A stretch of DNA of 7,631 bases from Actinomycetales bacterium. Lineage in GTDB: Bacteria; Actinomycetota; Actinomycetes; Mycobacteriales; Mycobacteriaceae. The notes under the pieces were generated by a model, which did no database searches, was not told where the DNA came from, and saw only the letters and a list, made by a program, of their open reading frames with translations. The DNA is taken from contig DUTZ01000517.1 in assembly GCA_012841845.1 (NCBI GenBank), positions 1-7,631 on the forward strand. Reading direction: 5' to 3'. The translations under genes were made by a program, and so were the position numbers. This document shows, one piece after another, positions 1-6,618 of this stretch; the stretch's first letter is position 1; every line of letters starts with the position of its first letter.

Positions 1-204
1 GAGCTGCTCGGCGTGCCCGCGGAGCGGTGCGTCGTGATCGAGGACGCGGTCTCCGGCGTGCAGGCCGGCGCCGCGGGCGGGTTCGCCCACGTCGTGGGTG
101 TGGACCGGGGTGCCGGGCACGACGTCCTCCGGGCGGAGGGGGCCGACGTCGTCGTCGACGACCTGGCCGAGCTCATCGAGGGCCTCCCGGAGGCGCGGAC
201 GTGA
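1..204 (+). CDS. HAD-superfamily hydrolase, beta-phosphoglucomutase-like (3' end only)
   Basis: Only the last 67 codons are present; the gene begins before the window and stops at the TGA at 202-204. The fragment reads [23 protein letters not shown], cut here for length into its key parts: the PxxCVVIEDA stretch and the SGVQAGxxGG turn. Together these are the C-terminal HAD motif with the acidic pair (E-D) that binds Mg2+ in phosphatases and mutases. The [15 protein letters not shown] continuation and the [11 protein letters not shown] ending are typical of beta-phosphoglucomutase and related subfamily I HAD enzymes. Family knowledge: beta-phosphoglucomutase turns beta-glucose-1-phosphate into glucose-6-phosphate in the cytoplasm. 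The overlap with a GH65 phosphorylase, which releases beta-glucose-1-phosphate, strongly supports this role. The nucleophile Asp and cap domain lie outside the window, so a plain sugar-phosphatase is not excluded. Confidence 0.85.
   Translation, partial: ELLGVPAERCVVIEDAVSGVQAGAAGGFAHVVGVDRGAGHDVLRAEGADVVVDDLAELIEGLPEART
189..193 (+). promoter_or_regulatory. Ribosome binding site of the GH65 gene
   Basis: A GGAGG core lies 7 nt before the GTG at 201, inside the last codons of the upstream HAD gene. It decides the start of the GH65 gene: the next in-frame candidate (GTG at 339) has no comparable Shine-Dalgarno sequence. Confidence 0.75.
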
Positions 205-2693
205 GCCCCGTCGTCCCCGGTCGGGGCCCGGTCCACGACACCGTCGGCGAGTCCGTCCCCGGCAACATCCGCACGACCTACGGCGTCAACCTCCGCAGCC
301 ACCTCGAGGTGCCGGAGATCAACCGCTCCACCCACCCGGTGGACCCGTGGCGCTGGGTCGAGACCAGCCCGCGCGCCACCCCGCTCGGCGTCTCCGAGAC
401 CCAGTTCGCGGTGGCCAACGGCTACCTGGGGATGCGCGGCAACCCGGAGGAGGGGCGCGACACCCACCACCACGGCACCTACGTCAACGGCTTCCACGAG
501 ACGTGGCACATCCAGCACGCCGAGGACGCGTTCGGCCTGGCCCGCGAGGGGCAGACCATGGTCAACGCGCCGGACACCAAGACGATCCGCGTGTACGTGG
601 ACGACGAGCCGCTGCGCGTGGGCACCGCCGACCTCGAGCACTACGAGCGCAGCATCGACTTCCGCGACGGCATCCTGCGGCGCGAGCTCACATGGCGGAC
701 GCCGTCCGGCAAGAAGGTCGTCATCCGCACCACCCGCATGGTGTCGATGGTCGAGAAGCACCTCGCCGTGATGACGTACGAGATCGAGCTGCCGGAGGAG
801 CCGGCCCCCGTCGTCGTCTCCTCCCAGGTCCTCAACCGGCAGGACGGCGAGGACGAGTACCACATCGCCCCGCCCGACGGGCACCGCGACTTCGACCCCC
901 GCCGCGGCGAGGGCATGGACCACCGCGTCCTCGAGCCCCGGCTCAAGCGCGGGGAGGGCGGCTTCCAGACCCTCGGCTACAAGTGCGCCAACTCGGGGAT
1001 GACCGTGGCCGTGGCGGTGGACCACCAGCTCACCACCGACGACGACGTGACCGTCCGCACCGACGTCGACGACGACGCGGCGAGCATCGTCTACCACGCC
1101 CACGTCACCCCCGGCCGCGTCCTGCGGCTGACCAAGATGGCGGCGTACCACACGTCCGGGGCGGTCCCGGTCCGCGAGCTCGCCGACCGCTGCACCCGCA
1201 CCCTCATGCGCGCGCACGACCGTGGCGTCGAGGACCTGCACCGCACCCAGCGCGACTGGTACGACCACTTCTGGCACCGCGCCGACGTCGAGGTGGAGGG
1301 CCCGGCGGAGACCCAGCAGGCCATCCGCTTCAACCTCTTCCAGCTGGCCCAGGCGTCGGCGCGCGCGGAGACCGCCGGCATCGCCGCCAAGGGCGTCACC
1401 GGCAGCGGCTACTCCGGCCACTACTTCTGGGACACCGAGACCTACGTCCTGCCGTTCCTCATCTACACGCGCCCCCAGTTCGCGCGGAACGCCCTGCGCT
1501 TCCGGTACTCGCTGCTGGACAAGGCGCGGGCCCGGGCCAAGGAGCTCGCCGTCAACGGCGCCCTGTACCCGTGGCGCACGATCAACGGCGAGGAGGCCTC
1601 CGCCTACTACGAGGCCGGCACCGCGCAGTACCACATCAACGCCGACATCGCGCACGCGCTGGTCAAGTACATGTGGGCGACCGGCGACGAGGAGTTCATG
1701 ATCCGCGAGGGCGTGGACGTCCTCGTGGAGACCGCCCGCATGTGGGTCTCGCTCGGGTTCTTCGCCGACGACGGCCGCTTCCACATCCACGGCGTGACCG
1801 GGCCGGACGAGTACACCACCGTCGTCGACAACAACCTGTTCACCAACGCCATGGCCCGCTTCAACCTCGTGGCCGCGGCCGTGGCCTGCAAGCGCATCGC
1901 GGGCCTGAACGACGGCCGGTGGGAGGCGATCTGCCGGCGCCTCAAGCTGGGTGACGACGAGTTGGCCCAGTGGCGCCGGGCCGCCGAGAACATGGTGATC
2001 GCCTACGACGCCGAGCTCGGCGTGCACCCGCAGGACCAGGACTTCCTGGCCAAGGAGGTCTGGGACCACGACCTCGAGGAGCCGAAGCGCCCGCTCCTGC
2101 TGCACTTCCACCCGCTGGTGATCTACCGGCACCAGGTGCTCAAGCAGGCCGACGTGGTGCTGGCCATGTTCCTGCGCGGCGACGAGTTCTCCGAGGACGA
2201 CAAGCGCCGCAACTTCGAGTACTACGACCCGCTGACCACCGGCGACTCCACGCTCTCCGCCGTGGTGCAGTCGATCATCGCGGCCGAGATCGGCTACTGC
2301 GAGGAGGCCTTCGAGCACTTCTCCAAGGCGCTCGTCGTGGACCTGGCGGACGTGCACGGCAACGCCGCCGACGGCATCCACGTGGCCTCGTGCGGCGGCG
2401 TCTGGTCGGCGCTCGTCAGCGGCTTCGGCGGTATGCGAGACTACCGCGGCGCCATCTCCTTCGACCCGCGGGTGCCCGCCGAGTGGGGCGCGCTGACGTT
2501 CCGGCTCACCGTCCGCGGCGTGCACGTGCGCGTGCGGGTGACGCACGAGGAGCTCACGGTGGTCAACCTCAACGGCGGCGACTTCGTCTGCACCGTCCAG
2601 GGCACCGAGGTCCCGGTGCCCTCCGGCGAGACCGTGACCGTGGCGCTCGACGAACGGGCCGGCGCCTGCCGCCCGTGCTCGGCCGACGCCTGA
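201..2693 (+). CDS. Glycoside hydrolase family 65 disaccharide phosphorylase (maltose/trehalose/kojibiose type)
   Basis: The product is 830 residues and starts at GTG 201, whose TG doubles as the start of the TGA of the HAD gene (GTGA overlap, translational coupling likely). Order along the protein: a non-family N-terminal tail (1-46), the GH65 N-terminal beta-sandwich from W50 ([10 protein letters not shown], then [11 protein letters not shown]), a linker, the (alpha/alpha)6 barrel and a small C-terminal beta domain. Barrel signatures are FWDTE (W410-E413), GVTGPDEY with E537 as the predicted general acid, KQAD (648-651), GDSTLS (681-686) and GIH (725-727); the last two sit where the family binds phosphate. 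Length suits GH65 phosphorylases (about 750-800) plus the tail. Known family reaction: inverting phosphorolysis of an alpha-glucoside to beta-glucose-1-phosphate, in the cytoplasm; no signal peptide is seen. The HAD partner upstream fits. Maltose, trehalose, kojibiose or nigerose specificity cannot be told from sequence alone; a hydrolase is less likely given the phosphate-binding motifs. Confidence 0.92.
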   Translation: MSPVVPGRGPVHDTVGESVPGNIRTTYGVNLRSHLEVPEINRSTHPVDPWRWVETSPRATPLGVSETQFAVANGYLGMRGNPEEGRDTHHHGTYVNGFHETWHIQHAEDAFGLAREGQTMVNAPDTKTIRVYVDDEPLRVGTADLEHYERSIDFRDGILRRELTWRTPSGKKVVIRTTRMVSMVEKHLAVMTYEIELPEEPAPVVVSSQVLNRQDGEDEYHIAPPDGHRDFDPRRGEGMDHRVLEPRLKRGEGGFQTLGYKCANSGMTVAVAVDHQLTTDDDVTVRTDVDDDAASIVYHAHVTPGRVLRLTKMAAYHTSGAVPVRELADRCTRTLMRAHDRGVEDLHRTQRDWYDHFWHRADVEVEGPAETQQAIRFNLFQLAQASARAETAGIAAKGVTGSGYSGHYFWDTETYVLPFLIYTRPQFARNALRFRYSLLDKARARAKELAVNGALYPWRTINGEEASAYYEAGTAQYHINADIAHALVKYMWATGDEEFMIREGVDVLVETARMWVSLGFFADDGRFHIHGVTGPDEYTTVVDNNLFTNAMARFNLVAAAVACKRIAGLNDGRWEAICRRLKLGDDELAQWRRAAENMVIAYDAELGVHPQDQDFLAKEVWDHDLEEPKRPLLLHFHPLVIYRHQVLKQADVVLAMFLRGDEFSEDDKRRNFEYYDPLTTGDSTLSAVVQSIIAAEIGYCEEAFEHFSKALVVDLADVHGNAADGIHVASCGGVWSALVSGFGGMRDYRGAISFDPRVPAEWGALTFRLTVRGVHVRVRVTHEELTVVNLNGGDFVCTVQGTEVPVPSGETVTVALDERAGACRPCSADA

Positions 2694-2695
2694 CG

Positions 2696-2749
2696 CCTCC
2701 GGCTCGCGCCGCCCCTCCGGCTCGCGCCGCCCCTCCGGCTCGCGCCGCC
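2696..2749. repeat. Three perfect tandem copies of an 18-bp GC-rich unit
   Basis: The unit CCTCCGGCTCGCGCCGCC occurs at 2696-2713, 2714-2731 and 2732-2749 with no differences between copies. The array starts 3 bp after the stop of the GH65 gene and ends just before the inverted repeat element. The unit length is a multiple of 3, but no convincing gene reads through it. Perfect identity suggests recent slippage expansion. A role in the mRNA 3' end is possible but not shown. Confidence 0.9.
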
Positions 2750-2756
2750 CCGCCCG

Positions 2757-2859
2757 GGTTGCGCATCATTTCGGGCGGCCCGGGCGCGGGTTGTGCATCC
2801 GTGTGGTGACGAAACAGGTGCGCAACCGGGGTGCGGCCCGACGAGACGGGTGCATAACC
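2757..2859. repeat. Symmetric four-unit inverted repeat element (REP/MITE-like)
   Basis: Four copies of an 11-bp core occur: GGTTGCGCATC (2757-2767, plus), GGTTGTGCATC (2789-2799, plus), GGTTGCGCACC (2827-2817, minus) and GGTTATGCACC (2859-2849, minus). Start-to-start spacing is 32, 28 and 32 bp, so the whole is symmetric about position 2808. Similarity continues past the core, most clearly in the two minus units, which share GTYTCGTC. The inner pair can form a hairpin of about 39 nt with several G-U wobbles in RNA; the outer arms pair more weakly. The element fills the gap between two convergent genes, so it may act as a bidirectional terminator, or be a dispersed REP-like or miniature mobile element. 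No target-site duplication was identified. Confidence 0.75.
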
Positions 2860-2896
2860 GCGGACGATGGGGCGGGGTGCGCGTGTCCGCCGGAGA

Positions 2897-3442
2897 TCAG
2901 CGGCGTTCGTCGAGCTGGACCCGCAGGACGTGCAGGGACGTGGCGAGGCCGTCGTACTGCGCGACGAGCTGCACGAACCCCACGAGCTCGGACTCGTCCA
3001 GGTGGGCGGCCAGCGCGAGCCACGTGGGGTCGGTGAGGTCCTTGGTCCGCACCAGCTCGTCGACCGCGCACAGCAGCGCGCGGCGCCGGTCGTCCCAGCC
3101 CGCGGTGGCCGGGTCCTCCAGCGTCCGGGCCACCTCGTCGTCACCCAGCCCCACACGCCGACCGATGCGCTCGTGGTGGGCGCGCTCGTACGCGCTCCCG
3201 CGCAGGTGCGCCACGCGGAGGATCACCAGCTCGGTGTCCTTCCTGCTCAGGACGCCGAAGGGCATCATCATGCCGGAGTAGGCGAGCCACGCCGGGAACA
3301 GCCGGCGCGCGTGGCCGAGCGTGGAGAACAGGTGCACGTCGCGGCTGCCGGTGACGCGCGCGCCGAGGCGGGCGGCGGCCCAGCCGACGGGGCCGAGCTC
3401 GCGGAAGCCACCGGGGCGGATGCGGGGGGAGGGCTGGCTCAT
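2897..3442 (-). CDS. Carboxymuconolactone decarboxylase / AhpD-like family protein
   Basis: The product is 181 residues, read from ATG at 3442-3440 to TGA at 2899-2897. The start is chosen because it precedes the conserved PGGFRELGPVGWAAARLGAR segment (about 10-29). The core CMD helices follow: LSRKDTELVILRVAHLRGSAYERAHHERIGRRVGL, cited here by its key parts DTELVILR, YERAHH and RVGLGDDEV. The later RRALLCAVDELV and QYDGLATSLHVL helices are typical of the family. AhpD peroxidases carry CxxC next to the HxxH-like segment; here that place reads GSAYERAHH with no Cys, so a thiol peroxidase mechanism is unlikely. True function is unknown. The gene starts 5 nt after the ramB stop on the same strand and is very likely cotranscribed and translationally coupled; I see no Shine-Dalgarno sequence before its ATG. 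An equivalent small CMD gene sits next to ramB in M. tuberculosis (Rv0464c, from memory). Confidence 0.88.
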   Translation of the reverse strand: MSQPSPRIRPGGFRELGPVGWAAARLGARVTGSRDVHLFSTLGHARRLFPAWLAYSGMMMPFGVLSRKDTELVILRVAHLRGSAYERAHHERIGRRVGLGDDEVARTLEDPATAGWDDRRRALLCAVDELVRTKDLTDPTWLALAAHLDESELVGFVQLVAQYDGLATSLHVLRVQLDERR

Positions 3443-3447
3443 GGCCG

Positions 3448-4902
3448 TCAGGGTAGGGCAGGCGACGAGGCTGGCATGGTCGGTTCGCCGAGAAGGTACG
3501 GCGAGAGCGAGGAGCGGTGGGCGTCGACGTCGAGGGCGCGGTTGAGCGGCGGGAACGCCCGCTGCGGGCACGCCGGACGCTCGCACATCCGGCAGCCCGA
3601 CCCGATCTGGGTGGCCGCCGCCGTGTCCGCCAGGTCGAGCCCCTGCGCGTAGACGGTCCGGTGCGCGTGGCGGGCCTCGCAGCCCAGGCCGATCGCGAAG
3701 GTCTTGCGCGGCTGCCCGAAGCGCATGGGGCGGGTGGTGACGGTCCGGGCCACCCACAGGTGCAGGCGGCCGTCGGGCATCTGCGCGAGCTGGCGCATGA
3801 TCTTGCCCGGGGTCTGGAAGGTCTCGTAGACGTTCCACAGCGGGCACGTGCCGCCGGAGGTCGTGAAGTGGAAGCCGGAGGCGGACTGGCGCTTGGACAT
3901 GTTCCCGGCGCGGTCCACGCGGACGAAGCTGAACGGCACGCCGGCCGCGCCCGGGCGCTGGAGCGTGGACAGGCGGTGGCAGACGGTCTCGAACCCGGTG
4001 GCGTGGAAGGTCATGAGCCGCTCCACGTCGTAGCGGAAGTCCTCGGCCGTGTCGAGGAAGCGCTGGTAGGGCATGAGGACGGCGGCGGCGAAGTAGCTGG
4101 CCAGGCCCCGCAGGGCGAGCGTGGTGGCGGCGGGTGAGCTGAAGGCGCCGTCGGCCACGAGCCCGTCGAGCAGGTCGCGGTGCTCGAGGAACGCCAGCTC
4201 GGAGGCCACGCGGAACGCCTGCTGACCGGGCGTGAGGTGGGCGGACAGGTCGAGCCGCCGGTCGTCGGCGGTGTAGCGGTGCCACAGCCCGTCCGGCAGG
4301 TCGACGCGCCGGACCACGCGCACGCCGTGGCGTTCGGCGAGCCGGTTCTCGAGCTCGGCCCGGACGTCGCCGCGGTTCATCCGGATGCGGGTGGTGAGCT
4401 CCTCGGCCACGGTGTCGAGGGAGTCGATGTAGTTCTGCCGCTGGTAGAAGTAGTCGCGGACCTCCTCGTGCGGCATCGCCAGGGCGGTCCGCTCGACCCC
4501 GTCGTCGAGCGCGTTGCGGCTCTCGGTGAGCGCCGCCAGGAGGTCGGCGGCGTTCTGGTAGCGCTGGTGGAGGACGACGAAGGCGCGCGCGAGCGACGGG
4601 TGGGCGCGGACCAGGTCGACGACCTCCGCCGCCGGCACGCCGGCCGAGACCTGGGGGTCGGACAGGGCCTCGGTGACCTCGGCGATGAGGCGCGTGTCGG
4701 CGTCGGAGGCGAAGAACGTCGAGTCGACGCCGTACTCCTCCGAGATCTTGACCAGGACCCGGGAGGTGACCGGGCGCGTGTCCTTCTCGAGCTGGTTGAG
4801 GTAGCTGGAGGACAGGCCGAGGGAGGCCGCGAAGGCGGCCTGGGTGAGCCCGTGCTGCTCGCGGAGACGGCGCAGGCGCGCGCCCATCGCGTGGGAGGTC
4901 AT
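3448..4902 (-). CDS. ramB: RamB/ScfR-family transcriptional regulator of acetate and glyoxylate metabolism
   Basis: The product is 484 residues (RamB proteins are about 475-500). ATG at 4902-4900 is preferred; M6 (4887-4885) is a weaker option. An XRE helix-turn-helix occupies about residues 8-65, with LRRLREQHGLTQAAFA and the recognition helix SSSYLNQLEKD. The middle contains an IrrE/ImmA-like region in which the usual HExxH is degenerate (ASELAFLEH), so peptidase activity is not expected. The C-terminal ScfR (DUF2083) domain carries GGTCPLW (C353), GLGCE (C408) and GCRMCERPACPQR (C437, C440, C445). Known for the family: RamB controls aceA/aceB and itself in Corynebacterium and icl1 in M. 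tuberculosis; relatives such as PrpR bind short acyl-CoA. Here it is divergent from isocitrate lyase, with a RamB-type operator in between. The conserved cysteines may bind a metal or Fe-S cluster; that is inference. PrpR (methylcitrate) is the main alternative, but the icl context favours RamB. Confidence 0.9.
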   Translation of the reverse strand: MTSHAMGARLRRLREQHGLTQAAFAASLGLSSSYLNQLEKDTRPVTSRVLVKISEEYGVDSTFFASDADTRLIAEVTEALSDPQVSAGVPAAEVVDLVRAHPSLARAFVVLHQRYQNAADLLAALTESRNALDDGVERTALAMPHEEVRDYFYQRQNYIDSLDTVAEELTTRIRMNRGDVRAELENRLAERHGVRVVRRVDLPDGLWHRYTADDRRLDLSAHLTPGQQAFRVASELAFLEHRDLLDGLVADGAFSSPAATTLALRGLASYFAAAVLMPYQRFLDTAEDFRYDVERLMTFHATGFETVCHRLSTLQRPGAAGVPFSFVRVDRAGNMSKRQSASGFHFTTSGGTCPLWNVYETFQTPGKIMRQLAQMPDGRLHLWVARTVTTRPMRFGQPRKTFAIGLGCEARHAHRTVYAQGLDLADTAAATQIGSGCRMCERPACPQRAFPPLNRALDVDAHRSSLSPYLLGEPTMPASSPALP

Positions 4903-4910
4903 CGGCCGAT

Positions 4911-4917
4911 CACCCCT
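4911..4917 (-). promoter_or_regulatory. Ribosome binding site of ramB
   Basis: On the minus strand AGGGGTG lies 8 nt before the ATG at 4902. It is a moderate Shine-Dalgarno match that supports this start over the longer open frame, which runs upstream through the promoter region. Confidence 0.55.
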
Positions 4918-5017
4918 GTTCTCGTGGGTGGGGCGGCGGGACACGGCGTGATGTCGGCCACGCACCATGTGGAGCGCGCTCCGTTCCCGGCGCCCGGTGT
5001 GCTGCGGGGACGGGGCC

Positions 5018-5046
5018 ATTCTTCGCAAACTTTGCAAGACCCGCAA
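5018..5046 (-). promoter_or_regulatory. Predicted ramB promoter
   Basis: On the minus strand TTGCGG (5046-5041) and AAGAAT (5023-5018) are separated by exactly 17 bp. They match the -35 and -10 consensus at four of six positions each. Transcription would begin near 5010, giving a leader of roughly 108 nt. The RamB-type operator fills the spacer, so RamB binding would block this promoter. It lies in the only AT-rich stretch of the intergenic region. The transcription start has not been observed. Confidence 0.5.
5025..5035. promoter_or_regulatory. RamB operator candidate (site 1)
   Basis: GCAAACTTTGC is a perfect 11-bp palindrome around a central C. The wider CAAACTTTGCAAG (5026-5038) matches the published C. 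glutamicum RamB motif, whose core I recall as AAACTTTGCAA, over 11 contiguous bases. It sits between ramB and isocitrate lyase, the expected target, and inside the predicted ramB promoter spacer. This supports both autoregulation and control of the lyase. Confidence 0.75.
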
Positions 5047-5058
5047 GGAAACTCGCCA

Positions 5059-5075
5059 CATTTGCAGAAAATGCA
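5059..5075. promoter_or_regulatory. Second, degenerate RamB-like site near the icl promoter
   Basis: On the minus strand the stretch reads TTTTCTGCAAATG, which keeps the TGCAAA half of the RamB motif but not the full core. It also forms an inverted repeat CATTT-GCAGA-AAATG (5059-5073). It lies about 34 bp from site 1, roughly three helical turns, so cooperative binding is conceivable. The lyase promoter should lie here or just downstream, but no pair of -35/-10 boxes is convincing. Confidence 0.4.
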
Positions 5076-5106
5076 GGTAGACGCCGTGTTTCCGATGTGG
5101 CACGCT

Positions 5107-5122
5107 GATCAGGTACCGGATC
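5107..5122. promoter_or_regulatory. 16-bp near-palindrome in the isocitrate lyase leader
   Basis: GATCAGGTACCGGATC is symmetric at 14 of 16 positions and lies 55 bp before the lyase start. Such symmetry suggests a dimeric regulator site or a short leader hairpin. The binding protein is not known; it does not resemble the RamB motif. Confidence 0.35.
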
Positions 5123-5177
5123 GGAGCTTGGCAGAACTGCGAAGGCCGGTCCGCCCCCGAGAGAGAAAAGAGTCGCG

Positions 5178-6467
5178 ATGTCGAACGTCGGCAAGGCCCG
5201 TACCGCTGCGGAGATCCAGCAGGACTGGGACTCCAACCCCCGCTGGAAGGGCATCACCCGCAACTACACGGCCGAGCAGGTCGCCGAGCTCCAGGGCACG
5301 GTCGTCGAGGAGCACACCCTCGCCCGCCGTGGCGCCGAGATCCTCTGGGATCAGGTCAACTCGATGGACTTCGTCAACGCCCTCGGCGCGCTGACCGGCA
5401 ACCAGGCCGTCCAGCAGATCCGTGCCGGCCTCAAGGCCGTCTACCTCTCGGGCTGGCAGGTCGCCGGCGACGCCAACCTCTCCGGCCACACCTACCCGGA
5501 CCAGTCGCTGTACCCGGCCAACTCGGTGCCGAACGTCGTCCGCCGCATCAACAACGCGCTGCTGCGTGCCGACGAGATCGCCCGCATCGAGGGCGACACC
5601 TCGGTCGAGAACTGGCTCGCCCCGATCGTCGCCGACGCCGAGGCCGGCTTCGGTGGCGCGCTCAACGCCTACGAGCTGCAGAAGGCCATGATCGCCGCGG
5701 GCGCCGCCGGCGTGCACTGGGAGGACCAGCTCGCCTCGGAGAAGAAGTGCGGCCACCTCGGTGGCAAGGTGCTCATCCCCACCTCGCAGCACATCCGCAC
5801 CCTCACCTCGGCCCGCCTGGCCGCCGACGTCGCCAACGTGCCGTCGGTGATCATCGCCCGCACCGACGCCGAGGCCGCCACCCTCATCACCTCCGACGTG
5901 GACGAGCGCGACAAGCCGTTCATCACCGGCGAGCGCACCCCCGAGGGCTTCTACAACGTCAAGAACGGCATCGAGCCCTGCATCGAGCGCGCGAAGGCCT
6001 ACGCCCCGTACGCCGACATGATCTGGATGGAGACCGGCACCCCGGACCTCGAGTACGCCAAGAAGTTCGCCGAGGGCGTCAAGGCCGAGTTCCCGGACCA
6101 GCTCCTGTCGTACAACTGCTCGCCCTCCTTCAACTGGAAGGCGAACCTGGACGACGACACGATCGCCAAGTTCCAGCGCGAGCTCGGCGCGATGGGCTTC
6201 AAGTTCCAGTTCATCACCCTGGCCGGCTTCCACGCCCTCAACTACGGCATGTTCGACCTGGCCTACGGCTACGCCCGCAACCAGATGACCTCGTTCGTCG
6301 AGCTGCAGGAGCGCGAGTTCAAGGCCGCCGAGGAGCGCGGCTTCACCGCCGTCAAGCACCAGCGCGAGGTCGGCGCCGGCTACTTCGACCAGATCGCCAC
6401 CACGGTCGATCCCAACACGTCCACCGCGGCGCTGAAGGGCTCCACCGAGGAGGGTCAGTTCCACTGA
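5178..6467 (+). CDS. aceA: Isocitrate lyase (glyoxylate shunt)
   Basis: The product is 429 residues, the size of M. tuberculosis ICL1 (428), and aligns with it along nearly its whole length as I recall that sequence. It cleaves isocitrate to glyoxylate and succinate in the cytoplasm, the first step of the glyoxylate shunt needed on acetate and fatty acids. The KKCGH signature is complete, with catalytic C191 at the same number as in ICL1. [39 protein letters not shown] and the C-terminal STEEGQFH are also intact. The start (ATG) follows a purine-rich AAAAGAG stretch 5 nt upstream. It is divergent from ramB, and the shared control region carries a RamB operator. Codon choice is strongly C-ending throughout, as expected for a highly expressed enzyme. 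Often named icl in mycobacteria. Methylisocitrate lyase activity, known for ICL1, is possible. Confidence 0.98.
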   Translation: MSNVGKARTAAEIQQDWDSNPRWKGITRNYTAEQVAELQGTVVEEHTLARRGAEILWDQVNSMDFVNALGALTGNQAVQQIRAGLKAVYLSGWQVAGDANLSGHTYPDQSLYPANSVPNVVRRINNALLRADEIARIEGDTSVENWLAPIVADAEAGFGGALNAYELQKAMIAAGAAGVHWEDQLASEKKCGHLGGKVLIPTSQHIRTLTSARLAADVANVPSVIIARTDAEAATLITSDVDERDKPFITGERTPEGFYNVKNGIEPCIERAKAYAPYADMIWMETGTPDLEYAKKFAEGVKAEFPDQLLSYNCSPSFNWKANLDDDTIAKFQRELGAMGFKFQFITLAGFHALNYGMFDLAYGYARNQMTSFVELQEREFKAAEERGFTAVKHQREVGAGYFDQIATTVDPNTSTAALKGSTEEGQFH

Positions 6468-6515
6468 TCCGCAGGTCGGCCGGCTAGCCGGTCGGCGGAC
6501 ACCGTGACGTGATCA

Positions 6516-6560
6516 CACCGGGGGCCGGGCCGTCTCCTCGAGGCGGCCCGGCCCCCGGTG
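6516..6560 (+). terminator. Very strong hairpin after isocitrate lyase
   Basis: A perfect 17-bp stem (6516-6532 with 6544-6560) continues through one G-U, one C-G and one T-A pair to a CCTCG loop, giving 20 paired positions in all. It starts 49 nt after the lyase stop and ends 58 nt before fadB2. No T-tract follows, as is common in actinobacteria. It is probably a terminator or attenuator; mRNA stabilisation is the alternative. Confidence 0.75.
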
Positions 6561-6603
6561 GCGTTCCACCCCGACGGCGCAGCAGGCCCCGGCGCCCGGA
6601 ACC

Positions 6604-6609
6604 GAAAGG
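6604..6609 (+). promoter_or_regulatory. Ribosome binding site of the 3-hydroxyacyl-CoA dehydrogenase gene
   Basis: GAAAGG lies 9 nt before the ATG at 6619. It is the only purine-rich stretch in this CG-rich leader and supports the chosen start. Confidence 0.6.
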
Positions 6610-6618
6610 CCCCCGCTC

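Noticed and set aside
98..1954. 618-codon open frame overlapping the GH65 gene in another frame
   Set aside because: The translation is Arg/Pro/Ala/Gly-rich shadow sequence, and the GH65 frame carries all recognisable motifs.
2757..2859. CRISPR array
   Set aside because: The repeats are short, two are inverted relative to the others, and the spacers are related to each other; no cas genes are present.
3443..3460. Leaderless promoter (TACCCT) just before the CMD-like gene
   Set aside because: It lies in the end of ramB, only 7 nt from the ATG, and no -35 box is clear; coupling to ramB explains the layout better.
5061..5120. A specific -35/-10 pair for isocitrate lyase
   Set aside because: Several weak combinations (for example a GAAAAT box at 5067-5072) are possible, but none has both boxes and good spacing, so no promoter position is called.
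4180..5394. 404-codon plus-strand frame across ramB and the control region
   Set aside because: It is antisense to the clear RamB protein, has biased composition and runs through the promoter region and the start of the lyase.
5109..6464. 451-codon open frame antisense to isocitrate lyase
   Set aside because: Its product is low-complexity (rich in G, V, L, E and D), as expected from the complement of a gene with C-ending codons. The lyase on the other strand is certain.
6480..6491. 12-bp palindrome CCGGCTAGCCGG after the lyase stop
   Set aside because: It is short and in very GC-rich DNA with no loop; the nearby 20-bp-stem hairpin is the credible terminator.
6504..6517. CRP/GlxR-like site GTGACGTGATCACA after isocitrate lyase
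   Set aside because: The half-sites GTGA and TCAC are separated by 5 bp instead of the required 6, and it lies just before a terminator-like hairpin rather than at a promoter. GTGATCAC alone is too short to call.
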